Shown here one piece after another: positions 12,257 through 22,960 of a stretch of 64,000 nt of DNA (positions are counted from its first letter, which is position 1; each line of letters begins with the position of its first letter). Origin of the DNA: Halichoerus grypus (lineage: Eukaryota; Chordata; Mammalia; Carnivora; Phocidae); contig NC_135725.1 of NCBI RefSeq assembly GCF_964656455.1, positions 52,955,688 to 53,019,687 of the forward strand, given 5' to 3'. Below the pieces are notes generated by a model that searched no databases, was not told the origin of the DNA, and saw nothing but the letters and a program-made list of their open reading frames with translations. Made by a program: the position numbers and the translations under genes.

Positions 12257-15200
12257 ATGGCACTAAATTCCTATCTTTCAATAGTTACCCTGAATGTAAA
12301 TGGGCTAAATGCCCCAATCAAAAGACACAGGCTATCAGATTGGATTAAAAAACAAGACCCATCGATATGCTGTCTGCAAGAGAGTCATTTTAGACCCAAA
12401 GACAGCCCCAGATTGAAAGTGAGGGGGTGGAAAACCATTTACCATGCTAATGGACACCAAAAGAAAGGTGGGGTGGCAATCCTTCTATCAGACAAATTAG
12501 ATTTTAAACCAAAGACTGTAATAAGAGATGAGGAAGGACACTATAGCCTACTTAAAGGGTCTATCCAACAAGAAGATCTAACAATTGTAAATATCTAAGC
12601 CCCTAACATGGGAGCAGCCAATTATATAAGGCAATTAATAACAAAAGCAAAGAAACACATCGACAACAATACAATAATAGTGGGGGACTTTAACACCCCC
12701 CTCACTGAAATGGACAGATCGTCTAAGCAAAAGATCAACAAGGAAATAAAGACTTTAAATGACACACTGGACCAAATGGACTTCACAGACATATTCAGAA
12801 CATTCCATCCCAAAGCAATGGAATACACACTCTTCTCTAGTGCCCATGGAACATTCTCCAGAATAGATCACATCCTAGGTCATAAATCAGGTCTCAACCG
12901 GTACCAGAAGATTGGGATCATCCCCTGCATATTTTCAGACCACAATGCTTTGAAACTAGAACTCAATCACAAGAAGAAAGTCGGAAAGAACTCAAATACA
13001 TGGAGGCTAAAGAGCATCCTACTAAAGAATGAATGGGTCAACCAGGAAATTAAAGAAGAATTAAAAAAATTCATGGAAACCAATGAAAATGAAAACACAA
13101 CTATTCAAAATCTTTGGGATACAGCAAAGGCAGTCCTAAGAGGAAAGTATATAGCAATACAAGCCTTTCTCAAGAAACAAGAAAGGTCTCAAGTACACAA
13201 CCTAACCCTACACCTAAAGGAGCTGGAGAAAGAACAGCAAATAAAGCCTAAACCCAGCAGGAGAAGAGAAATAATAAAGATCAGAGCAGAAATCAATGAA
13301 ATAGAAACCAAAAGAACAGTAGAACAGATCAACGAAACTAGGAGCTGGTTCTTTGAAAGAATTAACAAGATTGATAAGCCCCTGGCCAGACTTATCAAAA
13401 AGAAAAGAGAAATGACCCAAATCAACAAAATCATGAATGAAAGAGGAGAAATCACAACCAACACCAAAGAAATACAAACAATTATAAGAACATACTATGA
13501 GCAACTCTATGCCAGCAAATTAGATAACCTGGAAGTAATGGATGCATTCCTAGAGATGTATCAACTACCAAAACTGAACCAGGAAGAAATAGAAAAGCTG
13601 AACAGACCTATAACCACTAAGGAAATTGAAGCAGTCATCAAAAATCTCCCAAAAAACAAAAGCCCAGGGCCAGATGGCTTCCCAGGGGAATTCTACCAAA
13701 CATTTCAAGAAGAATTAATACCTATCCTTCTGAAACTGTTCCAAAAAATAGAAATGGAAGGAAAACTTCCAAACTCATTTTATGAGGCCAGCATTACCTT
13801 GATCCCAAAACCAGACAAAGACCCCATCAAAAAGGAGAATTACAGACCAATATCCCTGATGAACATGGATGCAAAAATTCTCACCAAAATACTAGCCAAT
13901 AGGATCCAACAGTACATTAAAAGGATTATTCACCACGACCAAGTGGGATTTATCCCTGGGCTGCAAGGTTGGTTCAACATCCGCAAATCAATCAACGTGA
14001 TACAATACATTAACAAAAGAAAGAACAAGAATCATATGATCCTCTCAATAGATGCAGAAAAAGCATTTGACAAAGTACAGCATCCTTTCTTGATCAAAAC
14101 TCTTCAGAGTATAGGCATAGAGGGTACATACCTCAATATCATAAAAGCCATCTATGAAAAACCTACAGCGAATATCATTTTCAATGGGGAAAAACTGAGA
14201 GCTTTCCCCCTAAGGTCAGGAACGCGGCAGGGATGTCCACTATCACCACTGCTATTCAACATAGTATTGGAAGTCCTAGCCACAGCAATCAGACAACAAA
14301 AAGAAATCAAAGGCATCCAAATCGGCAAGGAAGAAGTCAAACTCTCACTCTTTGCAGATGATATGATACTTTATGTGGAAAACTCCAAAGACTCCACCCC
14401 AAAACTGCTAGAACTCATACAGGAATTCAGTAAAGTGGCAGGATATAAAATCAATGCACAGAAGTCAGTGGCATTCCTATACACCAACAACAAGTCAGAA
14501 GAAAGAGAAATTAAGGAGTCGATCCCATTTACAATTGCACCCAAAACCATAAGATACCTAGGAATAAATCTAACCAAAGAGGCAAAGTATCTGTACTCAG
14601 AAAACTATAAAATACTCATGAAAGAAATTGAGGAAGACACAAAGAAATGGAAAAACGTTCCATGCTCATGGATTGGAAGAACAAATATTGTGAAGATGTC
14701 AATCCTACCTAGAGCAATCTACACATTCAATGCAATCCCCATCAAAATACCATCCAGTTTGTTCAAAGAAATGGAACAAATAATCCTAAAATTTGTATGG
14801 AACCAGAAAAGACCCCGCATAGCCAGAGGAATGTTGAAAAAGAAAAGCAAAGCTGGCGGCATCACAATTCCGGACTTCCAGCTCTACTACAAAGCTGTCA
14901 TCATCAAGACAGTATGGTACTGGCACAAAAACAGACACATAGATCAATGGAACAGAATAGAGAGCCCAGAAATGGACCCTCAACTCTATGGTCAACTAAT
15001 CTTTGACAAAGCAGGAAAGAATGTCCAATGGAAAAAAGACAGTCTCTTCAACAAATGGTGTTGGGAAAATTGGACAGCCACATGCAGAAGAATGAAACTG
15101 GACCATTTCCTTACACCACACACAAAAATAGACTCCAAAGGGTTGAAAGACCTCAATGTGAGATAGGAGTCCATCAAAATCCTAAAGGAGAACACAGGCA

Positions 15201-16070
15201 GCACCCTCTTCGACCTCAGCCGCAGCAACTTCTTCCTAGAAACATCGCCAAAGGCAAGGGAAGCAAGGGCAAAAATGAACTCTTGGGACTTCATCAAGAT
15301 AAAAAGCTTTTGCAAAGCAAAGGAAACAGTCAACAAAACCAAAAGACAACTGACAGAATGGGAGAAGATATTTGCAAATGACATATCAGATAAAGGGCTA
15401 GTATCCAAAATCTATAAAGAACTCATCAAACTCAACACCAAAAGAACAAAGAATCCAATCAAGAAATGGGCAGAAGACATGAACAGACATTTTTCCAAAG
15501 AAGACATCCAAACGGCCAACAGACACATGAAAAAGTGTTCAATATCGCTCGGCATCAGGGAAATCCAAATCAAAACCTCAATGAGATACCACCTCACACC
15601 AGTCAGAATGGCTAAAATTAACAAGTCAGGAAATGACAGATGTTGGCGGGGATGCGGAGAAAGGGGAACCCTCCTACACTGTTGGTGGGAATGCAAGCTG
15701 GTGCAGCCACTCTGGAAAACAGTATGGAGGTTCCTCAAAAAGTTGAAAATAGAGCTACCATACAGTCCAGCAATTGCACTACTGGGTATTTACCCCAAAG
15801 ATACAAAAGTAGGGACCCGAAAGGGTACATGCACCCCGGTTTATAGCAGCAATGTCCACAGTGGCCAAACTGTGGAAAGAGCCAAGATGTCCATCAACAG
15901 ATGAATGGATAAAGAAGAGGTGGTATATATATACAATGGAATATTATGCAGCCATCAAAAGGAATGAGATCTTGCCATTTGCAACGACGTGGATGGAACT
16001 GGAGGGTATTATGCTGAGCGAAATAAGTCAAACAGAGAAAGACATGTATCATATGACCTCACTGATATGA
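12257..16070 (+). pseudogene. L1 ORF2: L1 ORF2 (endonuclease-reverse transcriptase), two stops and a 2-base deletion
   Basis: ORF2p nicks DNA and reverse-transcribes L1 RNA at the nick. Reading from ATG 12257, about 1271 codons are recognisable, normal for the family. Endonuclease (about 1-235): Asn13, Glu42 (CCLQESHF), Asp144/Asn146 (GDFNTPL), Asp228-His229 ([10 protein letters not shown]). Reverse transcriptase (about 400-770): Asp599 (SIDAEKAFD), [10 protein letters not shown], and FADD at 699-702. Cys-rich C-terminus: C1129, C1133, H1141, C1146 (C-x3-C-x7-H-x4-C). All listed catalytic residues are present. Lesions: TAA at 12596-12598 (codon 114, where relatives have Tyr); TAG at 15164-15166 (codon 970); a 2-base loss near 15838, after which the frame that ends at 16068-16070 continues. 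Starting from 12257, translation would end inside the endonuclease. Confidence 0.97.
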
Positions 16071-16539
16071 GGAATTCTTAATCTCAGGGAACAAACTGAG
16101 GGTTGCTGGAGTGGGGGGTGGGGTGGGAGGGATGGGGTGACTGGGTGATGGACACTGGGGAGGGTATGTGTTCTGGTAAGCACTGAGAATTGTGCAAGAC
16201 TGTTGAATCTCAGATCTGTACCTCTGAAACAAATAATGCAATATATGTTAAGAAAGAAAAAAAGAAGAAGAAGAATGTAGCAGGAGGGGAAGAATGAAGG
16301 GGGGGAAATCGGAGGGGGAGAAGAACCATGAGAGACGATGGACTCTGAAAAACAAACTGAGGGTTCTAGAGGGGAGGGGGGTGGGAGGATGGGTTAGCCT
16401 GGTGATGGGTATTGAGGAGGGTACGTTCTGCATGGAGCACTGGGTGTTATGCACAAACAATGAATCATGGAACACTATATCTAAAACTAATGATGTAATG
16501 TATGGGGATTAACATAACAATAAAAAAATTAAAAAAAAA
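16071..16539 (+). repeat. L1 3'UTR made of two related modules plus A-rich tail
   Basis: Module A (about 16075-16275) runs from GGGAACAAACTGAGGGTTGC through TGGGTGATGGACACTGGGG and ACCTCTGAAACAAATAATGC to an A/G-rich stretch (16250-16275) that looks like a decayed tail. Module B (about 16276-16539) repeats the plan: AACAAACTGAGGGTTCTAGA, GGTGATGGGTATTGAGGAGG, GAGCACTGGGTGTTATGC, AACTAATGATGTAATGTATG, then AACATAACAATAAAAAAATT. Module B matches the 3' ends of the L1 fragments at 26272, 31847 and 47025. Module A has no counterpart in the 31847 copy. Confidence 0.85.
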
Positions 16540-16747
16540 ATAAAGATAAGAAAACCTTTTGTCTGTTCACCAACACCAAAGGACTGAAAGTTGCCCAAGA
16601 GTGAGTAAAACTCATAGCCCCTGTCCTCATGGATCTTACAATTTAGTGGTTAGGAAAGTAGTGGGTTTGGGATTTCTGAATGACTCCTTTTGAATCCTTA
16701 TAACACAAATGACGTCCATGTCACTATTTTCAAAATACGAGGAGAAG

Positions 16748-16943
16748 GACACCTGGGTGGATCAGTCAGTTAAGCGTCTGCCTTCGGTTCAGGTGATGGT
16801 CTCAGGGTCCTGGGACTGAGTCCCACATCAGGCTCCCTGCTCAGCGGGGAGTCTGCTTCTCCCTCTGGCAGTTGCTCTCCCTGCTTGTGAGCTCTTTCTC
16901 TATCTCTCTTCTCTCTCTGGCAAATAAAATCTTAAAAAAAAAT
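16748..16943 (+). mobile_element. CAN SINE, plus strand
   Basis: The head GACACCTGGGTGGATCAGTC is followed by AGTTAAGCGTCTGCCTTCGG, CAGGGTCCTGGGACTGAGTC and GCTCCCTGCTCAGCGGGGAG, a CT-rich segment and the tail AAATAAAATCTTAAAAAAAA. Head and B-box regions carry several substitutions. Any target-site duplication is too decayed to call (AAAATACGAGG before, AAAATATGCGG after). Confidence 0.9.
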
Positions 16944-17764
16944 ATGCGGCAAGACTTCTGTTTCTGAGAAGATGGAATAGATGTACTTTTCCCTATTTCT
17001 CCCACTAAGTACAACTAAAAACTCCATAGGGTATATACCAAACAAACATAAGAAGACTCTGAAAGGTGGAGGGCAGTCAGATTGACCAGGGAATTTAACA
17101 CCCCAGGGTTTTTTTTTTTTTTCCCACCTCATATATCCCACATATGGAGTTGAAGAAACCAGCAACAGAGAAACACCAACAGGTACAGACAAAATAACAA
17201 CAACAACAAAAAACCCTCCCTCAAAGGTCATCTCTCTAGTGAAAAGGCCAGAAAAGGGGCAGCTTCATACGGCAGGAAACTTGTAGAAAGTGCTGCCCTG
17301 CTCCAGCCAACACCACGGAAAAGACTATGGTCCCACCTCCACTCATGCCTGTAAAGGCTGAATGGGGAAACAAGACTTCCACCCTTTAGAGGCTATAAAA
17401 AGATACCCCAAACACCCTCAGCAGAGTTATGTCAGAAAAGATCCAGTAGGGGCTGAGATTTTCATCCTTGCCAGTCAGTCATGGTGCCAGTGGAGGTCAT
17501 GTGGAGAGTCTGCACTTTCACCCCCACCTGGAAGTAATGAGGCATTGGTCCTATTCCCCTCTGAGGAGGTGTCGGAAGAGGACTAGTGTGGAGTCAGGAC
17601 TTTCGTCATTATCCAGTAGTGATGAGGCCACCCCCACCATGGTGTCAGTGGAGACCTAGTGGGGAGCAGGAAGTCTCACCCTCTTCAGCAGTAATGAGGA
17701 GCTCTCCCCATCAGGTGTCAATGGAGGCCACTGGGGGATCTTGGATTTCACTTCCACCTGGCAG
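16944..17764 (+). mobile_element. Ancient LINE-1 5'UTR with internal ~75-85 bp repeats
   Basis: The start (TGTTTCTGAGAAGATGGAAT, then CTCCCACTAAGTACAACTAA) resembles the 5' end of old mammalian L1 (L1M) elements. From about 17480 a motif recurs: GTGCCAGTGGAGGTCATGTG, GTGTCAGTGGAGACCTAGTG, GTGTCAATGGAGGCCACTGG, each followed by GTAATGAGG-type sequence (17534, 17619, 17691, and at the junction 17764), a spacing of about 72-85 bases. The last unit is interrupted by the Tigger1 element and resumes at 20346. Short open frames here are not host genes. Family assignment is from memory of these repeats. Confidence 0.65.
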
Positions 17765-18181
17765 TACAGGCATCTCGTTTGATTGTGCTTCACTTTACTG
17801 TGCCTCACAGATACTGTCTTTTTCACAACTTGAAGGTTTGTGGCAACCCTGCATCGAGCAAGTCCACCAGAGCCATTCTCTATGAGCATTTGTTCACTTC
17901 CTGTCTCTGTGTCACATTTTGGTAACTCTCACTTTTCAAACTGTTTCATTATGATTATATTTGTTATGGTCATCTGTGATCCATGATCTTTGATGTTACT
18001 ACTGCAATTGTTTTGAGGCCCCAGAAGTCTCTCCCATATAAGAAGGCAAATTTAATCGATGAATGTTGTGTATGTTCTGACTACTCCACCATCTGGCTGT
18101 TCCCCAATCTCTCTCCCTCTCCTCGAGCATCCCTATTTCCTGAGACAAAACAGTATTGATATTAGGCCAGTTAATAACCCT

Positions 18182-20160
18182 ACAATGGCCTCTAAGTGTT
18201 CAAGTGAAAGGAAGAGTAGTATATCTCTAACTTTAAATCAAAAGCTAGAAATGACTAAGCTTAGTGAGGAAGCCATATTCAAAGTTGAGACAGGCCAAAA
18301 TCTAAGCCTCTTGTGCCATGCAGCTAGCCAAGTTGTGAATTTAAAGGAAAAGTTCTTAAAGAAACTTAAAAGTGCTACTCCAGGGAACACACAAATGATA
18401 ATAAAGTGAAATAGCCTTATTGCTGGTATGGAGAAAGTTTCAGTAGTTTGGATAGAAGATCAACCAGCTGCAACATTTCCTTAAGTCAAAGACCAATCAG
18501 AGCTAGGTCCTAACTCTCTTCAGTTCTATGAGGGCTGAGGGAGGTGAGGAAGCTACAGAAGAAATTTGGAAGCTACCATGGGTTGCTTCATGAGGTTTAA
18601 AGAGTGCAATGTGAAGGGGCGCCTGGGTGGCTGTCTCCATAAAAGTGCAATGTGAAGGGGCGCCTGGGTGGCTCAGTCAGTTAAGTGGCTGCCTTCAGCT
18701 CAGGTCATGATTCCAGGGTCCTGGGATTGAGCTCCGCATTGGGCTCCCTGCTCAGTGGAGAGCCTGCCTCTCCCTCTCCCTCTGCCTGCCTCTCTGCCTG
18801 CTTGTGCTATCTGTCAAATAAATAAAATATTAAAAAAAAAAAAAAGTGCAATGTGAAGCAGCAAGGGCTGATGTAGAAGCTGCAGCAAGTTTTCCAGAAG
18901 ATCCAGCTAAGATAATTCATGACGGCGGCTACACTAAACAATAGATTTTCAATGTAGATGAAACAGCATTATATTGGAAGAAGATGCCTTCTAGGACTTT
19001 CATAGCTAGAGAGGAGAAGTCAATGCCTGGCCTCAAAGCTTCAAAGGATAGGCTGACTCTCTTGTTAGGGGCTAGTGAAACTGGTGACTTTAAGTTGAGG
19101 CCACTGTTCATATATCACTCTGAAAATCCTATGACATTTAAGGATTATGCTAAATCTACTCTGCCTGTGCTTTGTAAATGGAACAAAGCCTGGACGACAG
19201 CACATCTGTTTACAAGATGGCTTACTGAGTATTTTAAGCCCACTGTTGAGACCGACTACTCAGGAAAAAAGATTCCTTTCGAAACAGTACTGCTCATTGA
19301 CAATGCACCTGTCACCCTATCACTCAAGAGCTCTGATGGAGATGTACAATGAGGTTCATGTTGTTTTCATGCCTGCTAACACAATACCCATTCTGCAGCC
19401 CAGGGATCAAATAATTACTTTAATTTTCAAGTCTTATTATTGAAGAAATACATTTGTAAAGCTATAGTTGCTATATAGTGATTCCTCTGATGGATCTGGG
19501 CAAAGTAAGTTGAAAACCATCTGAAAAGGATTCACCATTTTAGATGCCAATAAGAACATTTGTGATACATGGGAAGAGGTCAAAATATCAATATGAACAG
19601 GAGTTTGGAAGAAGTTGATTCCAAACCCCATGGATGGCTTTGAGGGGTTTGAGACTTCAGAGGAAAAGTGTGATGTGGTGGAAATAGCAAGAGAATTAGT
19701 ATTAGAAGTGGAGCCTGAAGATGGGACTGAATTGCTGTAATCTCAGGATAAAACTTAAGCAGATGACAAATTGCTCTTTATGGATGAGCAAAAACAGTGG
19801 TTTCTTTGAGATGGAATCTACTCCTAGTGAAGATACTGTAAAGATTGTTGAGATGACAACAAAGACTGAGAACATTATAAAAACTTAATTGATAAAGCAG
19901 CAACAAAGTTTGAGAGGATTCACTCCAATTTTTAAAGTTCTACTGTGGATAAAATGCTATTAATCAGCATCCTACACTGCAAAAAATTGTTTATGAACGG
20001 AGAAAAAATATCAATGCAGCGAACTTCATTGTTGTCTTCTTTTAAGAACTTACCACAGCCACCCCAACCTTCATCCTCATCAGTCAGCGGCCACCAACAT
20101 CAAGGCAAGACCCTCTATCAATAAAAAGATTATGACTCACTGAAAGTTCAGATGATGATT
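18182..20160 (+). pseudogene. Tigger1 transposase, heavily broken
   Basis: Remains of the pogo-family transposase. The N-terminal DNA-binding part starts at ATG 18187 ([15 protein letters not shown], then [13 protein letters not shown]) and runs to the stop at 18407-18409. A later open piece (18984-19352) holds the DDE catalytic core, including [11 protein letters not shown] and the LLIDNAP strand with its Asp. Many stops and frameshifts break it, and a SINE sits between the DNA-binding and catalytic parts. It cannot produce a working transposase. This is the expected state for Tigger1, which was active in early mammals. Confidence 0.9.
18604..18857 (+). mobile_element. CAN SINE inside Tigger1, with duplicated head and three copies of its target site
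   Basis: The SINE body is 18657-18845 (GGGGCGCCTGGGTGGCTCAG ... AAATAAATAAAATATT + A-run). The 12-bp sequence GTGCAATGTGAA flanks it at 18645-18656 and 18846-18857 and is the target-site duplication. A third copy at 18604-18615 is followed by the first 17 bases of the SINE head (18616-18632). The first and second copies are 41 bases apart, so target site plus SINE head were duplicated after insertion. Confidence 0.93.
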
Positions 20161-20345
20161 AGCATTTTTAGCAATAAAGTATTTTTAAGGAAGGTATATA
20201 CATTATTTTTTTAGACATAAAGTCATTTGCACACTTAAGAGACTACAGTATAGTATAAACATAACATTTATATGCACTGGGAATCCAAAACATTCATATG
20301 ACTCACTTTATTGCGATGGTCTGGAAACAAATCCAAGGTATCCTG

Positions 20346-20390
20346 TAATAAGGTGCCCCTCTCTTTCGAAGGGTCAATACAAATTAAAAA
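20346..20390 (+). mobile_element. Continuation of the ancient L1 5'UTR after Tigger1
   Basis: TAATAAGGTGCCCCTCTC directly after the transposon rejoins the interrupted repeat unit: with 17761-17766 it reads GGCAGTAATAAGGTGCCCC, matching the internal motif CAGCAGTAATGAGGAGC at 17687. The resemblance fades by about 20370, and a 13-base A run begins at about 20386. Confidence 0.6.
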
Positions 20391-20869
20391 AAAAAAAAAG
20401 AAAAAAAATGAATTTTCCCTGGTATAAAAAGGGAAAGAGACTTTTCCCTATCCTTTTCTTTTCTTAGAGCATTTACTCAAAAAAACTTATAATTGTGATT
20501 TCTTTTTCTGACTCTTTTACATGTATGTAAATCTTTTTAAAATAAATAAGCTTCTTGCCAATTTTATAACCCAGGAATCTTTTTTCACAAGGATTTGGAA
20601 GCCACCTCTTTGAAATATAAATATCAAAGAAGATAGCGCCCCTACCTCCCAGTTTCCACGGAAGAGACGGAGCCGAAATTTCTCAGGGTAGTTGCAAAAC
20701 TACTTCCTGTTCTAAAAATATGAGAAGCTTAATTTTCATTTTGATATATACATTATTTCAATTTTTTATATATATTAATATATTGTACATGTATATATAA
20801 TATATAATATAACAATAATATATAACATGAATATATATTAATAACAGGTAAATTTAAATTAAGAATTTA
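20391..20869. repeat. AT-rich low-complexity stretch
   Basis: No gene. TA-rich sequence with repeated TATATA and AATATA words fills about 20742-20848 and could form alternative structures. Upstream 20400-20740 looks unique. Confidence 0.6.
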
Positions 20870-20990
20870 AAAAAATCAGAGCCAGAAAGGGCCATTATAT
20901 AAGGGAAAAGGGTCAATCCCTCAAGAAGATATAGCAATCCTAAATGTGCATATCCCAAACAACAGAGCTGCAAAATATGCTAGAGATTAT
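20870..20990 (+). mobile_element. Small ancient L1 ORF2 fragment
   Basis: GGCCATTATATAAGGGAAAA, GGGTCAATCCCTCAAGAAGA and ATAGCAATCCTAAATGTGCA follow a section of L1 ORF2 found in old elements (the endonuclease region). There is no open frame. Recognition by eye. Confidence 0.6.
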
Positions 20991-21039
20991 ATGGGCAAGA
21001 TTCTGTATCTGGAGTTGTTCTTACTGGGAAGCAGAGGAA

Positions 21040-21230
21040 AGAAATGCTGCAGAGAGCTAGGAGATCTTGATTCCTTCCTATTCAAGTTCTGTCACTCAAT
21101 AGCTATGTGACCTTGGACAATTCACTTAATCTCCTTGTAATTTGGTTTCTCTATTTTCTGTAAAATGTGGAGTTAATAGATGATCTGTAAGTTTCCTTCC
21201 ACTCTAAAATTCTAGATCTCTCAGAAATTA
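21040..21230 (+). repeat. MIR-family SINE
   Basis: AGCTATGTGACCTTGGACAA, TTCACTTAATCTCCTTGTAA, TTTTCTGTAAAATGTGGAGT and GATGATCTGTAAGTTTCCTT match the MIR/MIR3 core and 3' region in plus orientation. Confidence 0.65.
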
Positions 21231-22689
21231 GGTAATTTCATATATTCCGGAATTAGATAATTTTCAGAACAAACCCAAATATTTATAATGATAATTTTAA
21301 AAATAAATACTTTTATGTCTCTAGAGAACATCTGAAATGGTTTATACAGAGATAATTATACAGACGAAATGGAGGTTATGAAACCATAGTCAACAAATTT
21401 TAAAACAAACTATGTTGTAAACGTCTGACTTTGAAGATGGCATCCACTTTTCAAATGTCCTTAGAACATACTAAATTTCACCCCTAAGCCTAATGCCCAT
21501 ATTCAAAATTGAAAATGTAAGTTATTTAAAAATAGGAACCATAGTTGAGAGAATTTGGCAGATCATATTTCCATTCTAAACCAACACTATTCTGACCTTG
21601 AATCATGAGTAGTATTTTAAGACAAAAATCCAATCAAAGTAATTAGTGGAAATAATACCATATTTACTATCTACAGTAACATATAGAATATACATAGTAC
21701 ATAATAGTATTAGAAAATATTACTCCTTAAAAACCTTGGAAATGATCTCCTTCAACTACTTCTTCATAGCAGTGAAGAAATTAGTAACAGAGAATTTGAG
21801 TTATATACTGAGTAGTAAAAGCATTGGATAAGGGACTCCAGGTCTCCTGGTATTTCATTATGTCTATATGGAGGCTGTTACGACTGCAACAAAATCATAA
21901 TGTAGACTGGGCATTAATTTACAGAATAACTTTAATATATAGTCTTAATTTTCCCATATGTAAAATAAATAAACAAAAGAAGCTAGTATTTAAAGAACAA
22001 ATCTTTTGTAAGCTCCTGTTGAAGTGAAAGGTAAGCAGGAAGTAAGCGTTTTCAGAGCAATTATCAAACCAAACTTCTTCATGCTTCAACTTGCTAAAAA
22101 AATATAGGTATTATTTTCTTCAATAAACAAGTGGGAAAAATTAAACAGAGAAAAATTAGTGGATGTTTTCAAGCCATTATAGTACATATATTGATTTTCA
22201 TGGGGTATTAGAACAGATGCACATTTTTTTTTTTTTTTTTACAAGAATACAGTCTCACTAAATCTGAAAAAGTACACTGTAGGATATTGACAGGTGCCCA
22301 ATGAGAAAGCTGTCAACGAGCATATATATATATTTTTTTTGACCACTTAACTCTGCAGGGTACTGTACCAAACACAATGAGATGTCACAAAAGAAATGGA
22401 AGGCACGACCTCTGACCTTATAGAAATTAAAAACAAAGACTGGTGTATACCAATGATTTTAGAATGTATGATAATCTGTCATAGTAGGTGAGCAAGGAAA
22501 ACAGTCTTATTTCCTTCACTCAATCGAGAGGTAAATATATTCCTAAGTATTCTCAGCAGTAAGCTAAATGCATCTTCTTACTCACACTATATTTTTGTAA
22601 CCATAGTTTAGTAATTTCTCTTGCATTTTAAGTAAATGTTAAATGAAGAAACTCGTTCTCAAATTCAAATGACAAGGTTGACTAAGACA
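21231..22689. other. Unique AT-rich sequence
   Basis: No gene or young transposon recognised. An 18-base T run near 22225-22242 and a TATATATA stretch at 22322 are the only low-complexity features. Confidence 0.5.
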
Positions 22690-22960
22690 GTAGGAGTTAA
22701 AACCCCAGGGTTTGGAAGCAGTCTCACCTGGGGCCAAATACCATTTCTGCCACTCTAACCATGTCGCCTCAGGGCCCTAACATGCCCTCCTGGGTCTCAG
22801 GCCTCAGTGTCTCCCATCTGTTAAACAGGGATAATAAAAGGCTACCCTCAGAGCATAATCGTATAAATTAAATTATAATACATTCAAGTGCTTGGCATAC
22901 CTCCTAGTACATAAGTTGTTTAGTAAATTTTAGCTATTGCTGACATTAATATTAATAATA
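22690..22960 (+). repeat. MIR SINE, near full length
   Basis: Reads through MIR order: TTTGGAAGCAGTCTCACCTG, GCCTCAGTGTCTCCCATCTG, TTAAACAGGGATAATAAAAG, CAAGTGCTTGGCATACCTCC, then TTTAGCTATTGCTGACATTA. Confidence 0.75.

Larger units (their letters stand above)
9394..16551 (+). mobile_element. L1: Full-length LINE-1 retrotransposon, nearly intact
   Basis: A complete carnivore-type L1 of about 7.1 kb (body 9406-16539). It has a CpG-rich then pyrimidine-rich 5'UTR (9406-11282), ORF1 (11283-12175), an 81-base spacer, ORF2 (12257-16070), a long 3'UTR and an A-rich tail. It is flanked by the 12-bp direct repeat ATAAAGATAAGA at 9394-9405 and 16540-16551, the target-site duplication made by target-primed reverse transcription. 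Only four coding lesions are visible: one frameshift in ORF1, two nonsense codons in ORF2 and one 2-base deletion in ORF2. It is therefore fairly young but not autonomous as read. All later insertions in the window lie outside it, which also fits a recent arrival. Confidence 0.97.
17765..20347 (+). mobile_element. Tigger1/pogo-like DNA transposon, complete ends, TA duplication
   Basis: The body 17767-20345 begins CAGGCATCTCGTTT and ends CCAAGGTATCCTG, diverged copies of the Tigger1 terminal inverted repeats. TA dinucleotides at 17765-17766 and 20346-20347 are the target duplication expected for pogo/Tc1-mariner elements. The internal sequence follows Tigger1 along its length (GGTTTGTGGCAACCCTGCAT near the left end; ACTACAGTATAGTATAAACA near the right). 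Removing the inserted SINE and its duplicated bases leaves about 2.3 kb, near the family length. Orientation of the transposase is plus. Confidence 0.93.

Noticed and set aside
12622..15738. Several 60-138 codon minus-strand frames opposite L1 ORF2
   Set aside because: They are shadows of the A-rich sense coding strand of ORF2 and have no independent homology.
17362..17885. Frames of 63-99 codons with repeated peptide-like motifs
   Set aside because: They track the internal repeats of the ancient L1 5'UTR and run into Tigger1; the repetition is DNA-level, not a repeat protein.
18616..18632. A second, extremely short SINE insertion
   Set aside because: The 12 bases that follow appear to be native Tigger1 sequence from upstream of the true target site, so a tandem duplication explains it better than an independent insertion.
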